From the NCBI GenBank assembly GCA_005880175.1, contig VBJR01000061.1, forward strand, positions 1,984 to 24,532: a DNA stretch of 22,549 nucleotides, in the 5' to 3' direction. The translations under genes were made by a program, and so were the position numbers. Below the pieces are notes generated by a model. That model saw nothing but the letters and a program-made list of their open reading frames with translations, was not told the origin of the DNA and made no database searches. Source of the DNA: Chloroflexota bacterium. Its GTDB lineage: Bacteria; Chloroflexota; Dormibacteria; Dormibacterales; Dormibacteraceae. Positions 1 through 6,868 of the stretch are shown here, one piece after another (position 1 is the stretch's first letter; every line of letters starts with the position of its first letter).

Positions 1-488
1 GTGGCCGGGACGTCGCCGTGGTCGGCGCCCTCGAAGAACGGCGCGCCGCCGCCCTCCGGGCGGAGCGCGTCGCTCTCGATGACGATCGGGGCCCGCGAGG
101 TCGTGCCGGGCGCCGGCTCCTCCTCGGCCGGCAGGTCCTCCTGGATCCGGCGCTCGTTCGGGTGCACGTTGACGGTGCGCAGGACGGCGTCGCCCGTGTT
201 CGTGAACCGGTGCATCGCGCCGGCGGGGACGATGGCGATCTGGCCGGCGTGCAGGTCGGCCGAGACGCCGTCCACCCACGTGCGGGCCTGGCCGTCCAGG
301 AGCACGAAGATCTCGGCGTACGGGTGGCGGTGGAGCTGGGCGCCGAGGCCGGGCGGGACGTCGAGGACGAAGCACGACGTCGCCACGCCGCCGTTCCGGT
401 AGCCCTCGAACAGCGGCGACCCGCCGGGCATGCGCATCGACTCCGTCTCGACGACCAGCGCTCGGTTCGTGTCAGGGTTCGTCGTCAT
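1..488 (-). CDS. Cupin-domain protein (C-terminus beyond left edge)
   Basis: This is a single-domain cupin read from ATG 488 leftwards; 162 codons are visible and no stop is reached, so the gene continues outside the window. Both conserved cupin motifs are present. Motif 1 is about residues 48-66, with H-x-H in LHRHPYAEIFVLLDG, the Glu and the closing Gly. Motif 2 is GQIAIVPAGAMHRFTNTG, with P-x-G, His and Asn. The His/His/Glu/His set is the usual metal site, so a metal-dependent small-molecule enzyme or sensor role is possible; the substrate is unknown. The start is supported by TAGCCT at 497-502 on the minus strand, eight bases before ATG, which fits a leaderless transcript. It lies 21 bp behind the membrane-protein gene on the same strand and may be co-transcribed with it. 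Confidence 0.85.
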   Translation of the reverse strand, partial: MTTNPDTNRALVVETESMRMPGGSPLFEGYRNGGVATSCFVLDVPPGLGAQLHRHPYAEIFVLLDGQARTWVDGVSADLHAGQIAIVPAGAMHRFTNTGDAVLRTVNVHPNERRIQEDLPAEEEPAPGTTSRAPIVIESDALRPEGGGAPFFEGADHGDVPA

Positions 489-496
489 CCGACCCA

Positions 497-502
497 AGGC
501 TA
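497..502 (-). promoter_or_regulatory. -10 box of a likely leaderless promoter for the cupin gene
   Basis: TAGCCT on the minus strand fits TANNNT and ends eight bases before ATG 488. No clear Shine-Dalgarno sequence lies in that gap. No good -35 match was seen. Confidence 0.45.
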
Positions 503-509
503 CGGGCGA

Positions 510-917
510 TCACGCCCCGCCCGGGCGGGTCCGGGCGCCGGACCGCAGCGCGGCCAGCTGGAGGGCGCCGCTCGCGACCAGCATCGTGAGCAGGGTCAGG
601 TGGTACGCGACGTCGCCGGCCTCTCCGCGGCGCAGGGTGACCGTCAGCCCGTACAGCGTGCCGGCCAGCGCGAACAGCGTCGCCGCCGGCGCCAGCCACC
701 GCGCCAGGGACAGGCGGCCCAGTGTGGCCACGGCGCCCGCCGCCACGACGACGGCGATGACGGCCTCGGGGATCGCCGCGCCGGCGAACGGGTCGCTGAC
801 CGTGGTCCCGCCGAGCGGGATCGCCACGCCGAAGTGCAGCAGCGAGGCGGCGGCGAGGGCGACGGCCGCCACGGCCAGCAGCATGCCGGCGGCCATCGAC
901 AGCTTCGTGAACTCCAT
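510..917 (-). CDS. Small four-helix membrane protein
   Basis: A 135-residue hydrophobic protein with four probable membrane segments: the AAGMLLAVAAVALAAASLL region, a stretch around AAIPEAVIAVVVAAGAVATL, WLAPAATLFALAGTLYGLTV, and a last one around HLTLLTMLVASGALQLAAL. I do not recognise the family and can assign no function beyond integral membrane protein. The frame also opens at a GTG at 974, but ATG 917 is preferred. It begins just before the first membrane helix and has CAGACT (925-930, minus strand) seven bases upstream, which suits a leaderless start. The upstream extension is Arg-rich and looks non-coding. The stop lies 21 bp before the cupin start, so the two probably form an operon. 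Confidence 0.65.
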   Translation of the reverse strand: MEFTKLSMAAGMLLAVAAVALAAASLLHFGVAIPLGGTTVSDPFAGAAIPEAVIAVVVAAGAVATLGRLSLARWLAPAATLFALAGTLYGLTVTLRRGEAGDVAYHLTLLTMLVASGALQLAALRSGARTRPGGA

Positions 918-924
918 ACGACCC

Positions 925-930
925 AGTCTG
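925..930 (-). promoter_or_regulatory. -10-like box for the small membrane protein
   Basis: CAGACT on the minus strand, one base from the TANNNT pattern, ends seven bases before ATG 917. It fits the leaderless spacing seen at several other genes in the window. No -35 is evident. Confidence 0.3.
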
Positions 931-1049
931 GGAAGCGGTCTCTCCCGTGTCGTCCGCCGGGTCGCGGCTTCCACGTACGCCAGTTGACGTAGGGCGCCTG
1001 CGCGCTCAGCGTCCCATCGGGCACCGGCCGGAGTGGGCAGGGCCCTACC

Positions 1050-1066
1050 TATACTTGCGGGCCGTG
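1050..1066 (+). promoter_or_regulatory. TATACT -10 box with leaderless GTG start of the DD-carboxypeptidase
   Basis: TATACT at 1050-1055 is followed after eight bases by GTG 1064, placing the expected transcription start at or next to the start codon. No Shine-Dalgarno sequence fits between them. This is the best -10 match in the left part of the window and decides the start codon. Confidence 0.55.
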
Positions 1067-2818
1067 CTGAAGGCCTGCGCCCTCATCGCACTCGCGGTCG
1101 CCGCGGCGCCGGCCGCCGACAACGTGTCGCGCCCGGTCCCGCGGGCACACGCCACGCAGGTCGTCGGCGCCGCCCACGTCGAGGGCTCCTCCCCCGGCCT
1201 GCCCTGGCCGGAGGGGGCCCAGGCGGCGGTCGGCGTGTCGGGCCTCGGCGTGGTCGCCGCCACCTCGTCGGCCCGGCCCCTCCCCGTCGCCAGCGTGGCC
1301 AAGACCATGACCGCGCTCCTGACGCTGGAGCAGCGGCCACTGCGCGCGGGCGAGCAGGGGCCCGCGCTCACGATCACCGAGCTGGAGATCGCCGACTACC
1401 GCGACCAGGTGGCGAAGGGCGGCTCCACCGTCCCTGTCGCCGTGGGCGAGCAGCTCACCGAGTACCAGGCGCTGGAGGCGCTGCTCCTGCCCTCCGCCAA
1501 CAACGTCGCGATCCTGCTGGCGCGCTGGGTCGGCGGCTCCGTGCCCGCGTTCCTGGCCCAGATGAACGCGCGCGCGAAGGCGCTCGGCATGACGCGGACC
1601 ACGTACACGGACCCCAGCGGGCTCGACCCGACGACCGTGAGCGTGCCCGAGGACCAGGTCCGGCTGGGCGAGCAGGCGATGACCGACCCCGTGTTCGCCC
1701 GCATCGTCGCGGAGCAGCAGGCCGTCATCCCTGTCGCCGGCACCGTCTCGAACGTGAACAAGGCGCTGGGCCGGGACGGCATCGTCGGCGTCAAGACGGG
1801 CAACAGCGAGGAGGCGAAGGCGGTGTTCCTCGGCGCGGCGGCGTTCCAGCCGGCCGGCGGCGAGCCGGTCGTCGTCTTCGCGCTCGTGCAGGGCCTGGGC
1901 TCCCTGGACGCGTGCTTCGCCGCGGCCCAGCGGCTGATCGACGCGGTGAAGGGCGCCCTGCGGGTGGTGACGGTGGTCGCCCGCGGCCAGGTGCTGGGCA
2001 GCTACGCGACGCCGTGGGGCGCCGGGTCGGCCATCGTCGCCGGCGCGGACCTCCGCGCGCTGGTCTGGCCGGGGACGACGGTCACCGCCGTGCTGCGGGC
2101 CCCGGACCTCCGCGCCCCGGCCCATCCCGGGTCCGCCGCGGGCGCGCTCGACGTGTCCGTGGGCGGCCTGGCGACGTCGGTGCCGGCCCGGCTGGCGGCC
2201 GGCGTCGCCGCGCCGAACCTCCTCTGGCTGCTGACCCGGGACGTCACCGTCTCTAGACTTCCGCCGATGGCACTGCTGACGTGGCTGAGCTTGTCGCTGG
2301 CGGTCGTCGCCGTCCTGCTCGCGCTGGTCGCGCTGCTCCGCATCGAGCTGCAGGGCCCCAACGTCGGTCTGCGGCTCGTGAGCCGGCCCGCGCCGGACGC
2401 GTGGAGCGTCTCGGAGACGGAGCCGGCCGAGGTGACGGGCTCGTGCGTGGCCCTGCTGACCAACCTGGGCGCGGCCTCGGGCGCGGCGTGGGACTTCCGG
2501 GTGACGGTCACCACCCTCCAGGGGACGTTCCCGGCGGTGGCCTCGATCGTGCCGGCGTCGGGCGACGCGAGCGCGACGCCCAACGTGTTCCAGGTCGAGC
2601 CCCGCTCCAGCGTGGGCCTGCTGGTGACCCTGTGGCTGCCGATGGACGTCGCCCGGGGGGCCGCCGGCGACCTGCGGGTGTCGATCGACTGCGGCGCCAC
2701 TCGCTGGCCGTGGGGCCGTGCGGCGCGGCTGCAGTCGGGGCTGGCCATCCCGCAGGTGGAGGTGGCCCGGGCCGTCGAGCGCTGGAACCACGGCCGGAGC
2801 CGGGCCGCCGGCAAATAG
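1064..2818 (+). CDS. Secreted D-alanyl-D-alanine carboxypeptidase (peptidase S11) with extra C-terminal domain
   Basis: A penicillin-binding-protein-type serine enzyme that trims the D-Ala-D-Ala ends of peptidoglycan stem peptides outside the membrane. With GTG 1064 the protein has 584 residues. It has an N-terminal signal peptide (KACALIALAVAAAPAA) and the full catalytic set: SVAK at 77-80, SAN at 144-146 and KTG at 244-246. The carboxypeptidase part ends near LLWLLTR at about residue 395, where many relatives stop. Here the frame continues through a strong membrane helix (about 402-424) into a roughly 160-residue beta-rich domain that I do not recognise. Met402 carries its own leaderless-type promoter, so the ORF may be a gene fusion or encode two products. 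An earlier in-frame GTG at 947 would put an Arg-rich stretch ahead of the signal peptide and is less likely. A hairpin follows the TAG stop. Confidence 0.85.
   Translation: MLKACALIALAVAAAPAADNVSRPVPRAHATQVVGAAHVEGSSPGLPWPEGAQAAVGVSGLGVVAATSSARPLPVASVAKTMTALLTLEQRPLRAGEQGPALTITELEIADYRDQVAKGGSTVPVAVGEQLTEYQALEALLLPSANNVAILLARWVGGSVPAFLAQMNARAKALGMTRTTYTDPSGLDPTTVSVPEDQVRLGEQAMTDPVFARIVAEQQAVIPVAGTVSNVNKALGRDGIVGVKTGNSEEAKAVFLGAAAFQPAGGEPVVVFALVQGLGSLDACFAAAQRLIDAVKGALRVVTVVARGQVLGSYATPWGAGSAIVAGADLRALVWPGTTVTAVLRAPDLRAPAHPGSAAGALDVSVGGLATSVPARLAAGVAAPNLLWLLTRDVTVSRLPPMALLTWLSLSLAVVAVLLALVALLRIELQGPNVGLRLVSRPAPDAWSVSETEPAEVTGSCVALLTNLGAASGAAWDFRVTVTTLQGTFPAVASIVPASGDASATPNVFQVEPRSSVGLLVTLWLPMDVARGAAGDLRVSIDCGATRWPWGRAARLQSGLAIPQVEVARAVERWNHGRSRAAGK
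2254..2269 (+). promoter_or_regulatory. Internal TAGACT -10 box and ATG inside the carboxypeptidase ORF
   Basis: TAGACT at 2254-2259 is followed after seven bases by ATG 2267, in the same frame as the carboxypeptidase. The product from this ATG would be 183 residues: an N-terminal membrane anchor (MALLTWLSLSLAVVAVLLAL) plus the beta-rich domain. The arrangement copies the leaderless pattern of 1050-1066, so a separate short product is plausible. This rests on pattern only. Confidence 0.4.
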
Positions 2819-2821
2819 CGG

Positions 2822-2856
2822 CGCCCTGGCTCCGCCGCGGGTGCCGAGCCAGGGCG
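2822..2856 (+). terminator. GC-rich terminator-like hairpin after the carboxypeptidase
   Basis: CGCCCTGGCTC (2822-2832) pairs perfectly with GAGCCAGGGCG (2846-2856) across a 13-base loop, beginning four bases after the TAG stop. There is no T-run, as is common in very GC-rich genomes. It ends only ten bases before the TTG start proposed for the next gene. Confidence 0.5.
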
Positions 2857-2866
2857 GCAGGACCGC

Positions 2867-4780
2867 TTGCTGGCCGGTGTGGCCGCTGAGGGACTTCGCC
2901 GTCGAGCTCTCGGCCGCAGCCTCTTCGACGTCTTTCCGGACAATCCGGACGACCCGGAGGCGGCCGGCGTCCGCAACCTCGCGGCCTCCCTGCAGCGGGT
3001 GCGCCAGGAGGGGGTCGCCGATGCGATGCCCGTGCAGAAGTACGACATCCGGGTGCCCGACGAGCTGGGCGGCGGCTTCGAGGAGCGGTTCTGGAGCCCG
3101 CTCAACGCGCCGGTCTTCGGCCCGGACGGCGAGCTCGCCTGCATCGTCCACCGCGTCGAGGACGTCACCGAGTTCGTTCGGCTGCAGCAGGCCCGCTCCG
3201 AGCAGGGCGCGCTGACCAGGGAGCTGCGGGAGCGGGCCGAGCGCATGGAGGGCGAGGTCGTCGTGCGCGCCCGCGAGGTGGCCGAGACCAGCCGGATGCT
3301 CAAGGAGGCGAACGCCGAGCTGGCCCGGCTCTACGAGCGGACCCGGGAGCTGGACGAGCTCAAGAGCCAGTTCTTCGCGAACGTCAGCCACGAGCTGCGC
3401 ACCCCGCTGGCGCTGATCCTGGCGCCGGCCGAGCGGCTGCTCGCCGCCCGCTCCGCCGATGACCCCGACCGCCGCGAGCTGGAGCTCGTGCTCCGCAACG
3501 CGCGGCTGCTCCTGCGCCGCGTCAACGACCTGCTCGACGCCTCCAAGCTGGAGGCGAGCAGGGTCGGGGTGGCCTACGCCGAGATCGACCTGGCGGAGCA
3601 GGTCCGCGTCGTCGGCAGCAACCTGGAGTCGCTGGCCGCGAACAGGGGCATCGCGTACACCGTCCGGGCGGGCGGCGCGCTGCGGGCGCAGGCCGACCCC
3701 GAGCAGCTGGAACGGGTGCTGCTCAACCTGCTCTCGAACGCGTTCAAGTTCACGCCCCCGGGCGGCACGATCCGGCTGGAGCTGCGCGTCGAGCCGGGGT
3801 CGGACCGGGCCCTGGTGGAGGTGGCCGACAGCGGCCCCGGCATCGCGCCGGGGCAGCGCGAGGCGGTGTTCGAGCGGTTCCGCCAGGTGGAGGGCGACGC
3901 GACACGGCGCTTCGGCGGCACCGGGCTCGGCCTGAGCATCGCGCGCGAGCTCGTGCTGCTGCACGGGGGCAGCCTGGCCGTGTCGGACGCCCCCGAGGGC
4001 GGGGCGCTGTTCGTGATCGACCTGCCCCTGGCCGCCCCGCCCGGCGCCGTCGTGCGGCCCGCCGTCGCGGCCGGGCCGGTCACGCGGGCGGCCGTGATCG
4101 AGGACGAGCACGCCGGGGGCGCGGGGGCCCCGGCCGCCGCCGCGGCCGGACCCGAGGACCGGCCGCTCGTGCTCGTGATCGAGGACAACCGCGACATGAA
4201 CCGCCTGGTCGCCGACTGCCTGGCGGACGGCTACCGGGTCGAGACCGCCTTCGACGGGCGGGAGGGCCTGGCCAGGGCGATCGCGCTGCGGCCCCGGCTC
4301 ATCGTCAGCGACGTGATGATGCCCGGGATGAGCGGCGAGGAGCTGGTGCGCGCCGTGCGCCAGCAGGCCAGCCTCGTGGACGTGCCCATCCTGATCCTCA
4401 GCGCGCGGGCGGACGACGAGCTGCGCGTGCGGCTCCTGCGCGAGGGGGCGAGCGACTACGTGTTCAAGCCGTTCTCGATCGAGGAGCTGCGGGCGCGGGC
4501 CGACAACCTGGTCAGGGCGAAGCTGGCGGACGAGCGGCTGGAGACGATGCGGCTGACCCTCGAACGCGTGCGCATCGGGCACGACGTTGGCCGCGGTCGA
4601 GGACCTCACGTCGGGCGAGGTGCGGGACCGCGTCCGGGAGGCGGTGGACGAGCTCGACCACATCGTGACCGACATCCGGTCGGCGGTGTTCCCGGCGGCA
4701 GCGCCGTCCTGAGCGGCGGCCCTCCGGAGCGGGCCGAACGCCGGCGGTGTGGCCACCCTCGTACGGTACGTGGAGCATGA
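2867..4780 (+). CDS. Hybrid sensor histidine kinase, truncated PAS and out-of-frame tail
   Basis: A soluble hybrid histidine kinase, probably passing phosphate from its own His to its own receiver. In order it has the second half of a PAS domain (about 14-105, starting at GRSLFDVFPDNPDDP), a coiled coil (105-165), HisKA with phospho-acceptor His175 in NVSHELRTP, HATPase with N291 in the N-box, DSGPGIAP and GGTGLGLS, and a receiver with phospho-acceptor Asp482 and Lys534 (VFKPF). The first half of the PAS domain is missing, and the frame starts at a weak TTG right after a hairpin; GTG 2879 is an alternative. After about residue 573 the frame turns into Gly/Arg/Pro-rich sequence without family likeness, while a believable kinase tail sits in another frame (4581-4712). 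The ORF stop overlaps the SDR start as ATGA. The kinase core may work, but the gene looks damaged at both ends. Confidence 0.75.
   Translation: MLAGVAAEGLRRRALGRSLFDVFPDNPDDPEAAGVRNLAASLQRVRQEGVADAMPVQKYDIRVPDELGGGFEERFWSPLNAPVFGPDGELACIVHRVEDVTEFVRLQQARSEQGALTRELRERAERMEGEVVVRAREVAETSRMLKEANAELARLYERTRELDELKSQFFANVSHELRTPLALILAPAERLLAARSADDPDRRELELVLRNARLLLRRVNDLLDASKLEASRVGVAYAEIDLAEQVRVVGSNLESLAANRGIAYTVRAGGALRAQADPEQLERVLLNLLSNAFKFTPPGGTIRLELRVEPGSDRALVEVADSGPGIAPGQREAVFERFRQVEGDATRRFGGTGLGLSIARELVLLHGGSLAVSDAPEGGALFVIDLPLAAPPGAVVRPAVAAGPVTRAAVIEDEHAGGAGAPAAAAAGPEDRPLVLVIEDNRDMNRLVADCLADGYRVETAFDGREGLARAIALRPRLIVSDVMMPGMSGEELVRAVRQQASLVDVPILILSARADDELRVRLLREGASDYVFKPFSIEELRARADNLVRAKLADERLETMRLTLERVRIGHDVGRGRGPHVGRGAGPRPGGGGRARPHRDRHPVGGVPGGSAVLSGGPPERAERRRCGHPRTVRGA
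4581..4712 (+). pseudogene. Out-of-frame relic of a HisKA_3-type kinase tail
   Basis: Read in the frame of 4581, this stretch gives TTLAAVEDLTSGEVRDRV, then REAVDELDHIVTDIRSAVF, then a short Pro/Ala end and a TGA at 4710-4712. It resembles the segment after the HD-x-x-I-Q-R-L-F motif in actinobacterial HisKA_3/GAF kinases. The preceding kinase frame ends in ERVRIGHDV, which resembles the sequence just before that motif. A deletion of about 12-15 codons that also shifted the frame would explain both. This is inferred from family memory, not an alignment. Confidence 0.45.
4762..4779 (+). promoter_or_regulatory. Possible leaderless promoter of the SDR gene
   Basis: TACGGT at 4762-4767 ends nine bases before ATG 4777. 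The GGAG at 4772-4775 is too close to the ATG to be a normal Shine-Dalgarno sequence. Translation could also be coupled to the upstream kinase ORF through the ATGA overlap. Confidence 0.3.
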
Positions 4781-5574
4781 CCGAGTTCGAGAGCCGGGTC
4801 GCCATCGTGACGGGCGGGGCGGCGGGCATCGGCCTGGCCACCGCTCGCCGGCTGGCCGCCGCCGGGGCGGCCGTGGTGATCGCCGACGTGCATGGCGTGG
4901 AGGAGGCCGAGGAGCAGCTCCGGGCCGGCGGCCTCGAGGTGCGCGCGCGCCGCGCCGACGTCAGCTCGGCCGCGGACGTCGAGGGGCTGGCGCGGTTCGT
5001 CCGGGACACGTACGGTCCTGCCGGGCTGCTCGCCTGCTGCGCCGGCATCCAGCGCTACGGCACGGTGGTGGACACGCCCGAGGTGGACTGGGACCGGATC
5101 ATGGCCGTGAACCTGAAGGGCATGTACCTGGCCGCCCGGTTCGTCGTGCCGCACATGCGGGAGCTCGGCGGCGGCGCCATCGTCAACGTCGCCTCGGTCC
5201 AGGCGTTCGGCGTGCAGCGCGCGGTCGCGGCGTACGCGGCCAGCAAGGGCGGCGTCGTGACGCTGACGAAGGCGATGGCGGTGGACCACGCGGCGGAGGG
5301 GATCCGCGTGAACGCGGTCTGCCCCGGCTCGGTGGACACGCCGATGCTGCGGTGGGGAGCCGACCGGTGGCGCGGATCGCGGCCGGCCGACGACCTGATC
5401 GCCGAGTGGGGCCGGTCGCACCCGCTCGGCAGGGTGGCGGCGCCCGAGGAGGTCGCCGAGCTGATCGCGTTCCTGCTGAGCGACCGGGCCGGGTTCATCA
5501 CGGGCTCCGAGCACCGGATCGACGGCGGCCTGACCGCGAGCCTGGCCGTGGTCCTGCCGGAGTCCCAGCGATGA
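4777..5574 (+). CDS. SDR-family NAD(P)-dependent oxidoreductase
   Basis: A classical short-chain dehydrogenase of 265 residues, a cytosolic enzyme that reduces or oxidises a carbonyl/alcohol pair with NAD(H) or NADP(H). Visible motifs are the cofactor loop TGGAAGIG near residue 11, an acidic residue after beta-2 (VVIADVHG) that favours NAD(H), CCAG in place of the usual NNAG, a catalytic Ser in NVASVQAF, Y-x-x-x-K in YAASK, and the NAVCPGSVDTPM loop. The C-terminal FITGSEHRIDGG is typical of the FabG-like branch. The substrate cannot be told. ATG 4777 is preferred to the GTG at 4747 because the glycine-rich loop follows it at the usual distance. A hairpin follows the stop. Confidence 0.9.
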   Translation: MTEFESRVAIVTGGAAGIGLATARRLAAAGAAVVIADVHGVEEAEEQLRAGGLEVRARRADVSSAADVEGLARFVRDTYGPAGLLACCAGIQRYGTVVDTPEVDWDRIMAVNLKGMYLAARFVVPHMRELGGGAIVNVASVQAFGVQRAVAAYAASKGGVVTLTKAMAVDHAAEGIRVNAVCPGSVDTPMLRWGADRWRGSRPADDLIAEWGRSHPLGRVAAPEEVAELIAFLLSDRAGFITGSEHRIDGGLTASLAVVLPESQR

Positions 5575-5594
5575 GTTTCCCGACCTGGCCTCGT

Positions 5595-5623
5595 CCTGGG
5601 GTGTGAACGCACTCACGCCCAGG
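5595..5623 (+). terminator. Hairpin after the SDR gene that covers part of the next ribosome site
   Basis: CCTGGG (5595-5600) pairs with CCCAGG (5618-5623). After one bulged base the stem continues with TGTGA (5602-5606) against TCACG (5613-5617), closing on a six-base loop. The 3' arm supplies the first AGG of AGGAGGT (5621-5627), the ribosome site of the next ORF. It could end SDR transcription, damp translation of the next ORF, or both. Confidence 0.4.
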
Positions 5624-5634
5624 AGGTCAGCACC

Positions 5635-5862
5635 ATGGCAACCACGTCGATGACCCGGTCCGCGATGCTGCCGGTTCCCGGCGGCCGGCCGGCCGTCGGC
5701 GCCGACTCCACCGGCCAGCTCGCCCACGAGGGCGGCCTGGGGCTGGCGAGGGCGCTGGGCGTCGAGGCGGTGGTCTTTCCCGGCGACCACGGCGGGTTCG
5801 ACGGCCGCCCGGCGGAGTTCGCGGCCCGGCTGCTCGACGTGCTGGAGGGCGGACGACGCTGA
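5635..5862 (+). pseudogene. Alpha/beta hydrolase remnant with internal deletion
   Basis: A 75-residue open frame with a very good ribosome site (AGGAGGT, 5621-5627, seven bases before ATG). Residues 1-17 (ending MLPVPGG) resemble the start of small alpha/beta hydrolases. Residues 18-75 resemble only their last strand and helix: a GADSTGQLAHEG stretch, ALGVEAVVFPGDHGGF with the catalytic His, then EFAARLLDVL. The nucleophile elbow, the cap and most of the fold, roughly 200 residues, are absent. An in-frame internal deletion that kept both ends is the simplest reading. The product cannot be an active hydrolase, although it could still be translated. The SigG-like gene begins 25 bases after the stop. 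Confidence 0.6.
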
Positions 5863-5875
5863 GCGGCCGCCCCGT

Positions 5876-5890
5876 TACCATCGACTGGTG
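5876..5890 (+). promoter_or_regulatory. Leaderless promoter of the SigG-like gene
   Basis: TACCAT at 5876-5881 is followed after six bases by GTG 5888, with no ribosome site between. This is the same layout as at 1050-1066 and supports GTG 5888 as the start. Confidence 0.5.
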
Positions 5891-6868
5891 AGCCAGTCCC
5901 CCACCTCGGTCACGTACGAGTTCGGCGAGCTCGAGCAGTACCGGCCGCAGCTGACCGCCCACTGCTACCGGATGCTGGGGTCGCCGTTCGAGGCGGAGGA
6001 CGCCGTCCAGGAGACCCTGGTCCGGGCGTGGCGGGGCGCCGAGCGCTTCGAGGGGCGCTCGGCGGTCCGCCCGTGGCTCTACAAGATCGCGACGAACGTC
6101 TGCCTGGACATGGTCAAGAGCGCGCAGCGGCGCGCGCGGCCGATGGACCTCGGGCCGGCCCGGGAGCCGATCGAGTCGAACCTGTACATCCCGGGCGAGG
6201 CGCGGTGGATCGAGCCCATCCCGGACACGATGGTCACGTCCGGGGAGGACCCCGCCGCGGTGGCCGAGACCCGCGAGTCGGTGCGGCTGGCGCTGGTGGC
6301 GGCGCTCCAGAACCTGCCGGCGCGCCAGCGCGCGGTCCTGATCCTGCGCGAGGTCCTGCGCTGGGAGGCCTCCGAGGTCGCCGAGCTGCTCGACACGACC
6401 GTGGCGTCGGTCAACAGCGCCCTCCAGCGGGCCCGCGCCACGCTGGCGAGCCGGAACCTCCGCCCGGACGACGGCAGGGGGCCGCTGACCGACACCGACC
6501 AGCGCTTGCTGGAGCGCTACGTGGTCGCGTTCGAGCGGTACGACCTGAGCGGCCTCACGTCGCTGGTCCGGGAGGACGCCTCGCAGTCGATGCCGCCGTA
6601 CGACATGTGGCTGCGCGGTCGCGACGACATCTTCACCTGGTGGTTCGGGCCGGGCATCGGCTGCAAGGGCTCGCGCCTGCTGCCGACCGCCGGAGCCAAC
6701 GGCCGGCCGGCGTGGGGGCAGTACAAACCGAGCCCGAACGGCGGCTACGACCCGTGGGCGCTGATGGTCGTGGAGCTGTCAGGGGGCCTGGTCTCCGAGG
6801 TCACCTTCTTCCTCGACACGGCCCGGATCTTCCCGCTGTTCGGGCTCCCCGCCCGCCTCGAGGCCTAA
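5888..6868 (+). CDS. SigG-like extracytoplasmic-function sigma factor with SnoaL-like C-terminus
   Basis: An RNA polymerase sigma factor of the large ECF type with a SnoaL-like C-terminal domain, like mycobacterial SigG. At 326 residues it is full length. Region 2 is at about 20-75 (YRMLGSPFEAEDAVQETL, then WLYKIATNVCLDMV). Region 4 is at about 135-185 (LPARQRAVLILREVL, then EVAELLDTTVASVNSALQRAR). The SnoaL-like part runs from about 200 to the end and finishes FFLDTARIFPLFGLP. In this class that domain is thought to modulate the sigma factor instead of a classical anti-sigma factor, and none is seen nearby. The GTG start is supported by a leaderless -10 box. Its last 90 bp overlap a STAS gene on the other strand. 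Confidence 0.88.
   Translation: MSQSPTSVTYEFGELEQYRPQLTAHCYRMLGSPFEAEDAVQETLVRAWRGAERFEGRSAVRPWLYKIATNVCLDMVKSAQRRARPMDLGPAREPIESNLYIPGEARWIEPIPDTMVTSGEDPAAVAETRESVRLALVAALQNLPARQRAVLILREVLRWEASEVAELLDTTVASVNSALQRARATLASRNLRPDDGRGPLTDTDQRLLERYVVAFERYDLSGLTSLVREDASQSMPPYDMWLRGRDDIFTWWFGPGIGCKGSRLLPTAGANGRPAWGQYKPSPNGGYDPWALMVVELSGGLVSEVTFFLDTARIFPLFGLPARLEA

Noticed and set aside
18..992. A 324-codon plus-strand frame at the left end.
   Set aside because: It is opposite the cupin and membrane-protein genes, is Arg/Gly/Gln-rich, and has no recognisable domain.
2816..2866. Read-through of the TAG to make a carboxypeptidase-kinase fusion (the frames agree).
   Set aside because: A strong hairpin follows the stop, and nothing marks a recoding site. 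Agreement of frame has a one-in-three chance.
1049..4756. A 1235-codon open frame on the minus strand.
   Set aside because: It lies exactly opposite the carboxypeptidase and kinase genes, has low-complexity Arg/Gly/His/Gln/Ala composition and no family motifs. Such antisense frames are expected when third positions are almost all G or C.
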